DNA of 64,000 nt from Toxorhynchites rutilus septentrionalis (Eukaryota > Arthropoda > Insecta > Diptera > Culicidae): positions 35,168,061 to 35,232,060 of the forward strand of contig NC_073744.1 of NCBI RefSeq assembly GCF_029784135.1, read 5' to 3'. Positions 57,363-64,000 of this stretch are shown one piece after another; the stretch's first letter is position 1, and each line of letters begins with the position of its first letter. The notes under the pieces were generated by a model, which saw nothing but the letters and a program-made list of their open reading frames with translations, was not told the DNA's origin and made no database searches. The position numbers and the translations under genes were made by a program.

Positions 57363-57513
57363 TCAGAAGGCTTCCTGCTCTTCCGTTATGGTCGACTGGG
57401 AAATATAATTTCCAAAGAATTCCCGCTCCATCAAGAAGCGGAAGCGGGGGCAGCGACGCTGCCGCCAACAGAATGAGGGTCATCAGGAAAAATGACCCGG
57501 ATGCAGGCACCAT
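57363..57513 (-). CDS. Candidate exon with signal peptide
   Basis: On the minus strand the frame MVPASGSFFLMTLILLAAAS continues LPPLPLLDGAG and then LYFPVDHNGRAGSLL. A hydrophobic core followed by small residues fits a secretion signal. A plausible splice donor (CTGAGG then GTATGT) follows. The stretch is GC-rich relative to its surroundings. No downstream exon or family was recognised, so this remains a weak gene prediction. Confidence 0.25.
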
Positions 57514-57519
57514 AACCGG

Positions 57520-58740
57520 GAAGAAGATGTCCTGCAGGAGTGCAATTTCAGCTCGAGTTGATTTTTACTTCGTTTCCGGGGCTCTTTTGGAAACGGAATT
57601 TGGGAATGGGAGGGAAAAACTTTTCGGCCTCTTCAGGCGAAACAGCAGCAACGGCTTCTATGCGATGCTCCAGTTTGGTGCCATCCGTCTGGAAATTCCC
57701 AATTGCCTACTTGAGGGAAGATTTTTCCGAGCTTCTTCGTGCTGCTAGTCGAGATGCAGACTTCAAGTAGCAATAAACCCGGTATGTTGCATCGGTGAGG
57801 AAGCTGGACTGAATCGTGGGGTAATGCTACGACGTGTTTCCTTGGGTTGGATTTACTTGATAGCCGATGGATACGGGAAATATGCTGGACGCAGGTTTTT
57901 GAAAAGGGAAATATTAACGGCTGCGAAGCAAAAATTCAATATTCCAAGATCAGAGTTACCGATAAAGCCCCTATGGACATCGAAGCAACAGAAAATAAAC
58001 CACATATGGTTCCATGGCCCCTTCGGAAGAAACGCATCATTTAACAATGGTGGAGTTTATGATGTCATAATGACTTGATGATAACCACTCGATATGCTCT
58101 TTTCACACGTACCAAAATTGAATGACCAAACGTTCCCGCAGCATCCCACTGTAAAGTCTGGCTGGATACTGGTAGTAGGTTTGAGGTTGAGACAAGAATG
58201 ACCGACTGTCGGTGCAGGTGAAGCAAGAGAACACATGAAGGGACGAAACCCACATCTTTCTCCAGTGACTATGGAAAGCATGTCATAAAACTAATCAGCG
58301 TGAAGGATCGTTAAGTAAAACTTTGGTCCGAGTCTCCCTGCTCGATTCCCATCGAGATTCTGCACTACACACGTTCACTCACTCATTCATTCACTCACCG
58401 CCCGACTGAAGCAACATTTTAATTAAGTTTCAACCCACCGAACGGCTCTCTATCTTGGTGTCCCATTCCGGTACCTCGGCGCAGAGTAAACGGAAAAGTT
58501 TCCCACTTTCTAAACCCACCTATTTATCGAGCGTGATATAATTGACTATCTATATGTCTAATCGATGCGTCTGCATCGGACTTGGACGATGGAGCAAGGA
58601 AGGAGGACGAGAACTTGGCTTTCGAGATATGATCCTTCCTCCTGGGGTAAATGTTGCTTTCGAACCAAAGGGATGATGCTTTGATAATTTCTGGTTGTGT
58701 TCTCTGGTGCACTTCAAAATCAATCAATCAACGTTTGTTA
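57520..58740. other. Moderate-GC low-copy DNA without a supported gene
   Basis: Several short ORFs on both strands (for example plus 57473-57748 and 57824-58078) have no recognised domain. Confidence 0.3.
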
Positions 58741-58747
58741 TGATTAA

Positions 58748-59971
58748 CCCTCCTGTACTCGCGTGCAAAATCATAACACGTATACTCGCGCACGGTGTCA
58801 CAGACCGAAAATTGAACTTCTCTGTAAAGTTGACATTGTGTATTTTTCAGGCTTTATTGGCGTTTATTTGAAGAAGAGGGTACGATTGAATGAAAAAACT
58901 CCAAAAAATGTGTTTGCATCGTCTTTATTATGTCTTAATAGTCATCTGACCTCCTTAAAATAGAGTAATTTTTGATACTCCAACACAAATAACGAAATTC
59001 GAATTTTTCACCGATATTAATTAAAAGTAAGCAACTGAATATAATTCATAGAAGTATAAATAGCTATAAAATAACATAAAAACGTATTAATCAGTTGTGG
59101 TTTCATTGGGGTAAGAATCAGAACATAGCATAACTGCATGCTCGAAACAAACATATTTTTCACATTTCATGCAGTTGTTGCGGGTCTCTTATCGAAGAGA
59201 AGAATGTAGAACGACCTTCTAGATAATTACCAGATGATAAAGGTTCTGGAATATAACGTTTGCATATTTCTAATACATATTCTTTGTCTCTGTTTTCTTG
59301 GAAAACCAAGAATTAATGCTGCATAGATGGTGCATAAAAAGATGATATGAAAGGATTTCTAGGAACTTCCTTTTCTTTTTTTTATTGTTTTCTAGTCGAT
59401 ATAGTCCATTATTCAAAAAATATCCCCGAAAATGTAACTGTTAAAAATTACCATAAGCTACCGATTAGTTTATGATTTACTGTTTACAATTCTTCCACAA
59501 GTGAAATTCTTTCACAAGTGTGTATATGTATGACCATTATAATATTTAGCGAATAACTATACGAAGGTCAAACATTTATATTTTGCTTTTGAACGTATGA
59601 ATCTAACGACAAATATATCGACGAATAGTTCATATATGGATCCGTTCAATATAGTTACAAAAGGGACTGGAATCAAATAAGAATAGTCCGGTAATAATCT
59701 TATGCATTATATTCAATAAATATTCCATACCACTAACATTAATTTATACATTTCATTCAACAATATATTAGAATATGAAAAAAGACACTTGTACAAAAAA
59801 GTTACTCCTATACTCGCGTCGGTGTGTCAGACCGAAAGATACACTAAACGATGACGAACGATGAATAACGAAGCTAGAGAGAATCGCAAAGTCGTAGTGT
59901 TGATATTTTCTGAGATATGAACGAATTATTGATTTCTCGGTCTGACAGACCAATGCGCGAGTATAGGAGTG
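58748..59971. mobile_element. piggyBac-like element, degenerate
   Basis: TTAA at 58744-58747 is followed by CCCTCCTGTACTCGCG. The right end reads GCGCGAGTATAGGAGTG, then TTTA. A subterminal CACAGACCGAAAATTG motif is mirrored at the right by CGGTCTGACAGACC. A further inward-facing copy of the end begins at about 59803, so a short MITE of ~170 bases (59803-59971) may be nested or fused at the right. A transposase remnant lies inside on the minus strand. Confidence 0.55.
59118..59330 (-). pseudogene. piggyBac-like transposase, C-terminal Cys-rich fragment
   Basis: On the minus strand one frame reads ICKRYIPEPLSSGNYLEG. After a frameshift another reads NNCMKCEKYVCFEHAVMLC and ends in a short acidic tail and stop near 59090. 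CxxCxKxVCxEH...C is the pattern of the cysteine-rich domain at the end of piggyBac transposases, which binds the terminal repeats. The catalytic core is not found. Confidence 0.5.
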
Positions 59972-60080
59972 TTTAGCATCGGTACTGTAGAGAGGTACGT
60001 GTCGTACTCGTACCTAATATTAAATAGTCTTCCAACATTGACATCTGTAAGCTACGTTTTTTCTAATGTTTCTTTTTTTT

Positions 60081-60380
60081 GACGTAGGACTACGTCTTTC
60101 ATTTCTATACCGGGGTGTAAAATCAAAGTTTCGAAAACGAAAGCGTTACGCCAGAGACCGGGATTTTGAGCGTTAATAGCTCCTAAACAACTGAACGAAA
60201 TGGTATGATAAACACTTCATTCGAAAGATAAAACTACGCGTTATATACTTGTTACTTTTTGATCCAAAAACTTGTTTCAATAGCCTTAAACTTGCTTTCA
60301 AAACAGGCTATTGAAATCACCAATCGGTATATAAGCGAGCGCCGCTCGGAAACCCATTCAGTTATAATTGAACAGCGATT
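60081..60380 (+). repeat. Left end of a terminal-palindrome element leading to a promoter
   Basis: A perfect GACGTAGGACTACGTC at 60081-60096 opens a repeat whose next ~280 bases match 3940-4100 and 4490-4650. It includes the CGAAAGATAAAAC region and the TATA block. The corresponding right end is not evident before 62215. Confidence 0.6.
60328..60363 (+). promoter_or_regulatory. TATA box + initiator core promoter, copy 3
   Basis: TATATAA at 60328-60334 and the canonical insect initiator TTCAGTT, with its A at 60360, are 32 bases apart. This is the best-preserved of the three copies. Transcription to the right would cross the antisense H3 arm at 60440 and then the sense arm at 61627. Confidence 0.55.
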
Positions 60381-60423
60381 GGAGCATGTTGTCGCTGTTG
60401 AGGTGAAGCTTTTGGATTTTTCA

Positions 60424-60678
<255 letters not shown>

Positions 60679-60943
60679 CCGATGAAACAAGTCCTCACGG
60701 TGCGAGAGGTAGAAATGAATGAAAGCAAAGAACGCGTCATACACTATAAACCATAACAGTATGAAATGTACATCCCACCCATTTTATTAAGTTCGTATCT
60801 TAGCCTGAGAAAGAAATGAATAACATCGCAGTAAGTATACAGTAACGTATTTCAATCCGGACGCTTTTTGATCCGGACTCATTACATTACATTCAATATC
60901 ATACCGCAGCCATAACATGTTGTGTATGTTGAATTGATACGAT

Positions 60944-61030
60944 TGATAGTTACTAATCAATCGCATAAATCGCATGATAGTTACTAATTAATCGCATAAA
61001 TCGCATGATAGTTACTAATCAATCGCATTA
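60944..61030 (+). repeat. 31-bp tandem repeat at the palindrome centre
   Basis: Units start at 60944, 60975 and 61006. Each contains TGATAGTTACTAATCAATCG followed by CATAAATCGCA; the third is partial. They form the loop between the H3 arms. Confidence 0.85.
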
Positions 61031-61165
61031 ATTCAACATGCACAAAATGTTATGGCTGCGGTATAATATTGAATATAATGCAAAGTGTTCGGATCAAAAA
61101 GCGTCCGGATTCAAATACATTACTGTATACTTACTTCGATGTTATTCATTTCTCTGGCAGGCTAA

Positions 61166-61499
61166 AGGCGCGTCCACATTATGCCGAATGAGGCCGATCG
61201 GCCTGTACCAGGCGGCATATTCGGTTCGTTATGTAATGTGGACGCCCCATCGGGTGCACGAAGCCGAAGTCCCATCGCATGCACGAAGCCATCACGAACA
61301 CACGAAGCACTATGTCGTCAACGATAATATACTTCGTTTTGTTTTGGTTCAACTTTCTCGAACCGGACCCACTTGTTTCGGTTTGGGTTCGGTTTGATTC
61401 GAGTCGGTTTTCGGCACGTCGGCAAGCCCGGGCGGTACGTCCACATTTAGTCGGCTTTACCGGGTGGCCAAGGCCGATTGGGGTGATGTGGACGCGTCT
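61166..61499. mobile_element. 334-bp MITE with TAA target duplication and known empty site
   Basis: Ends AGGCGCGTCCACAT and (inward) AGACGCGTCCACAT are flanked by TAA at 61163-61165 and 61500-61502. The other arm of the palindrome has the uninterrupted site (TTA at 60800-60802 on the plus strand), which fixes both boundaries exactly. Inner copies of CGTCCACATT occur on each side. A 3-bp TAA duplication points to PIF/Harbinger. The ORFs inside are non-coding by-products. Confidence 0.85.
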
Positions 61500-61626
61500 T
61501 AAGCTACGAACATAATAAAAGGGGTGGGATTTACATTTCATACTGTTATGGTTTATAATATGACGCTTCCTTTGCTTTCGTTCATTTCTACCTCTACTCT
61601 CGCACCGTGAGGACTCGTTTCATCGG

Positions 61627-61820
61627 GATCAAGCAGACAGATCGTAAATCTATCGGTGGTAAGGCACCACGAAAGCAGCTTGGAAAAGCGCACCAGCCGC
61701 AGGAAGTGTGAAGAAGCCACATCGATACCATCTCTTTGCGTGAAATTCGTCGCTATCAGAAGTCGACCGAATTGCTGATCGGCAAGCTACCTTCGCAGCG
61801 TTTGGTTCGTGGAATTGCGT
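61627..61820 (+). pseudogene. Histone H3 pseudogene, right arm
   Basis: Reads [17 protein letters not shown], then the same N-tail lesion as the left arm. After an in-frame stop, the segments [20 protein letters not shown] and LVRGIA follow. A further 14-base deletion is private to this arm (near 61725). The H3 match ends at about 61820. It is not functional. Confidence 0.8.
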
Positions 61821-61869
61821 GGAATTCGCTGCTCTCCGCAAATGTTGACCGAATGATGACGTAATTTTT

Positions 61870-62210
61870 CTTGTATCATTTTTGCTTTGCACTTGTCTGT
61901 GCAACGGTTGTCGCTATAGTAGAACGGAACGATATATGCGGTTCATATTTGTATGCAGGCTTCGAAAATTGTGTGCGATGTTTGGTGCAGTTCGGATATA
62001 CAATCAACAGTATTCGTTCCTCTCTTTATTTAATCATTTGTATAACACAAGTGATTACTGTCATTCATACAAGTATCTGAATGATCCAATCATATTTGGT
62101 TATATATTCGTGAGAGGTTTCTTGCATGACACATTGTGTATCATTCGATATTGATCAAAATCCAAACACGGTAACTTTGGAACGGAGCATCGGACAAACC
62201 TGGGACATTT
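61870..62210. other. No feature seen
   Basis: Between the palindrome and the next element no gene or repeat is recognised. Confidence 0.3.
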
Positions 62211-62506
62211 TTTTGACGTAGAACTACATCTTTCATTAAGGGTGCCAAATCAGAAAACAGGTCACGTTTTTATGAAATAAAGTTAACAGTAATAACTATT
62301 TTTGCCGTGAACGGATTTTGGCGATTTACACACTAAACGAATTGGAAATTCCCTAAGATTTGTTTAATATGCTATACATTAGAATCCCCTGGTTTGTAAA
62401 TGGTTAAAATCAATAACGAGCAATTTATCGACGACCAACGAAGGGGAAATCGTAGGATTTAAAGTCTCCGTGAACAAAGAAAATGTAGAAGAATGAAGGG
62501 GAATAC

Positions 62507-62782
62507 TTTTTTTTTTTTTTTTTTTATCTTCGCTTATTTTTCGTCGGCCTATTTCCGCCACTTTAGTGCCAATCACCGACATCAGGGAGGCGACTCCACC
62601 TGTTCCTACCTATCAGACTCAACAACTCATGAGCCGGGCCAACTTCTTTTACTTCCGCTCCGAAGGAAGACGTAACCAGAGATTTTTCGCCTCAGAAAAT
62701 CCCAACGACGCCAGCTGGGATTGAACCCAGGCCGATCGGATTGTGAGGCTGTTACGCTAACCATACAACCACTGGCGCCGTC
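62507..62782 (-). repeat. tRNA-derived SINE with target duplication
   Basis: On the minus strand the 5' end (62782) starts a tRNA-like head: GTGGTTGTATGGTTAGCGTA as box A region and GGGTTCAATCCCAG as box B. A body of ~190 bases and a 19-base poly(A) tail (T run 62507-62525) follow. It is flanked by AAGGGGAATAC at 62496-62506 and 62783-62793. The related repeat near 16165 lacks the SINE. Box A, box B and tail are intact enough for polymerase III transcription. Confidence 0.8.
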
Positions 62783-63011
62783 AAGGGGAATACTTGCCTA
62801 GAGTATAAACAGTGAATCTCGCTGAGGCAAACTTTCATTCGGTATCGGACTGTTGAGCAATCCAGTTCACTTTGCTTTCGCTGCGCTTCAATCTAAGATT
62901 GGACACCACCAGTGGTAATCCAACTTGGATATCGTCGTTTGGTTTTTCTGTTCGTTTTTCGCGTTATTCGTATTTTGTGTTTTTCTTTCCGCGTCATAAA
63001 TTGGACGCTGT

Positions 63012-63426
63012 GTGACGAGCAAGAAGAAGAAGAAGGCAGGCTCGAGCCCTGCAAAAAATGAACGCATTGCCAGGGGCAATAAAATTTCGAGGCAAACGTC
63101 ATCTAATGATGCACGCGATGTTGGTGCAGAGAAAAGCGCTCGCACTGAACCGAGCCTTCGCGAGCGTGACACAGCATCGAACAACAGCGAAGTAGGCGTC
63201 TTCGGCGCGTCGCGTCGAAAATGTTAGTGCCGTTACCCAGACAGTAATCAAAATCAAGCTCCCCCCGCTGGTGGTGAAGGCGGTCGCTCTTGACAAACTC
63301 ATCAGCGAATTCGCATCGATAGGTGTTACGGCAGAGTACAAACTGTGTGGCACAATTAAGTCTTTTTCCAAGCAGTTAACATTGTTTGTTTTCCGTCATC
63401 ATAAGGGCTTCGTTGGCCCCTTTTAG
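63012..63426 (+). pseudogene. Non-LTR retrotransposon ORF1 (gag) fragment
   Basis: The frame opens with a basic stretch SKKKKKAGSSPAKNE and stops near 63225. In another frame it continues with VIKIKLPPLVVKAVALDKLI, then EFASIGVTAEYKLCG and FVFRHHKGF, stopping at about 63426. The IKLPP segment before a short fold resembles the gag region of Jockey-group elements. No ATG is found at the expected start and the zinc knuckles are missing, so it is a broken 5' fragment. The ~150 bases upstream may be its 5' UTR. Confidence 0.5.
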
Positions 63427-64000
63427 AAGGCATCAATGCATTAAACTGACGTTATGGCGAAGCAGGCGTTAAGGTTGTGTGCAAAAAAATATTTGGGGAA
63501 TACCAAGCATCTTGGATGCCTTACTGGAATGTTATAATTTATTTGAATCGCGTGCCAGTCGCAAATCTGCCTTCAATTAGGATTGCATTTGCGCTAATCT
63601 TGATCGTAATGAAGCAATGCTACTGTTTTCGAGGTTTTTATTAACAAAAAGAGTTTATTTCGCTTGTTTAGTCACCAAGAAAGTAAATGTCGTTCTGGAA
63701 TTTTGTATGTGATTAGGTTTCGCTTGTCAGTAGCAAAACCTCCTCCACTACGGATGACCCTCAAGCATGAGAAAGTAATGCAACTTTTTTTCGAGGCCAG
63801 TAATGTTAACATATGCGTTTCTTTTGAGAATAGCGCAAAATGATGAGAAGTAGTTTCAAGCCACCAATGTATGGCGACTTATATAAAATAACAGTGTAGT
63901 TCTACGTCAACAATGCGGACGTATCATGGACACAACCTCCTATAATTTTTTAATTTTTTCAAGTTTCCATAGTGTACCATCCCCTTAGGATCGCGACTAC

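Larger units (their letters stand above)
62215..63934 (+). mobile_element. Terminal-palindrome element with nested SINE and gag fragment
   Basis: Left GACGTAGAACTACATC and right GTAGTTCTACGTCAACAATG, the latter followed by a GGACGTATC / GACACAACC stem. The first ~290 bases match 15807-16160 and the last ~60 match 19950-20013. A SINE is inserted at 62507-62782 and a retrotransposon ORF1 fragment lies at 63012-63426. Confidence 0.6.

Noticed and set aside
61179..61541. 119- and 120-codon ORFs
   Set aside because: They lie almost wholly inside the 334-bp MITE and are absent from the empty-site arm.
62690..62782. Functional tRNA gene
   Set aside because: Boxes A and B are present, but the body, poly(A) and target duplication show a SINE.

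Overview
The window looks like repeat-dense, gene-poor nuclear DNA of a culicine mosquito, most likely Aedes or a close relative. The evidence is the AT-rich composition, the absence of operons or long intact host ORFs, and the mix of repeat families: tRNA-derived SINEs, Tc1/mariner and ITmD37E-type mariner, pogo/Tigger-like, piggyBac-like, hAT-type and Helitron-like elements, and an I/Jockey-group retrotransposon. No complete host protein-coding gene could be supported. Two short signal-peptide ORFs (about 48.16-48.30 kb and 57.36-57.51 kb, both minus strand) and a GC-rich, GAGA-rich block (13.6-14.6 kb) are the best candidates for pieces of host genes or promoters.

Layout. 0-0.4 kb: tail of a Tc1 transposase pseudogene. 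1.7-3.9 kb: an element with ~0.8-kb inverted arms. 3.9-5.4 kb: tandem copies of a repeat carrying a TATA/initiator core promoter. 6.5-9.8 kb: non-LTR retrotransposon with an intact-looking ORF1 and a broken ORF2 cut off before the reverse transcriptase, fused to part of a DNA transposon. 10.5-11.8 kb: a TA-flanked element with another nested inside it. 12-15 kb: non-repetitive DNA with a GC-rich core. 15-20 kb: MITE, piggyBac-like end and pogo-like remnants. 20.1-21.5 kb: SINE and a Helitron-like element. 21.6-23.8 kb: low-copy DNA. 24.2-25.1 kb: hAT-type MITE. 27-31 kb: two broken mariner relatives and other repeats. 31.4-36.7 kb: mostly low-copy DNA with one complete MITE. 36.9-38.5 kb: foldback element. 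41.0-44.5 kb: foldback element containing a Helitron fragment and a 1.4-kb terminal-palindrome element. 45.0-47.3 kb: Helitron-like copy split by a near-intact Tc1-type transposon. 47.3-50 kb: low-copy DNA. 50-56 kb: pogo-like elements, a second 1.4-kb terminal-palindrome element and a piggyBac-type MITE. 58.7-60 kb: piggyBac-like remnant. 60.1-61.9 kb: a promoter-bearing palindrome made of two histone H3 pseudogene arms. 62.2-63.9 kb: another terminal-palindrome element holding a SINE and a gag fragment.

Two things stand out. First, many repeats share an unusual terminus: a 16-bp palindrome close to GACGTAGGACTACGTC, and at one end a second stem-loop whose two halves appear to change together. 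Second, at 60.3-61.9 kb a well-spaced TATA/Inr promoter reads into antisense histone H3, a short tandem-repeat loop, and then sense histone H3. Such a transcript would fold into a long hairpin with H3-derived arms. Function is inferred, not shown.
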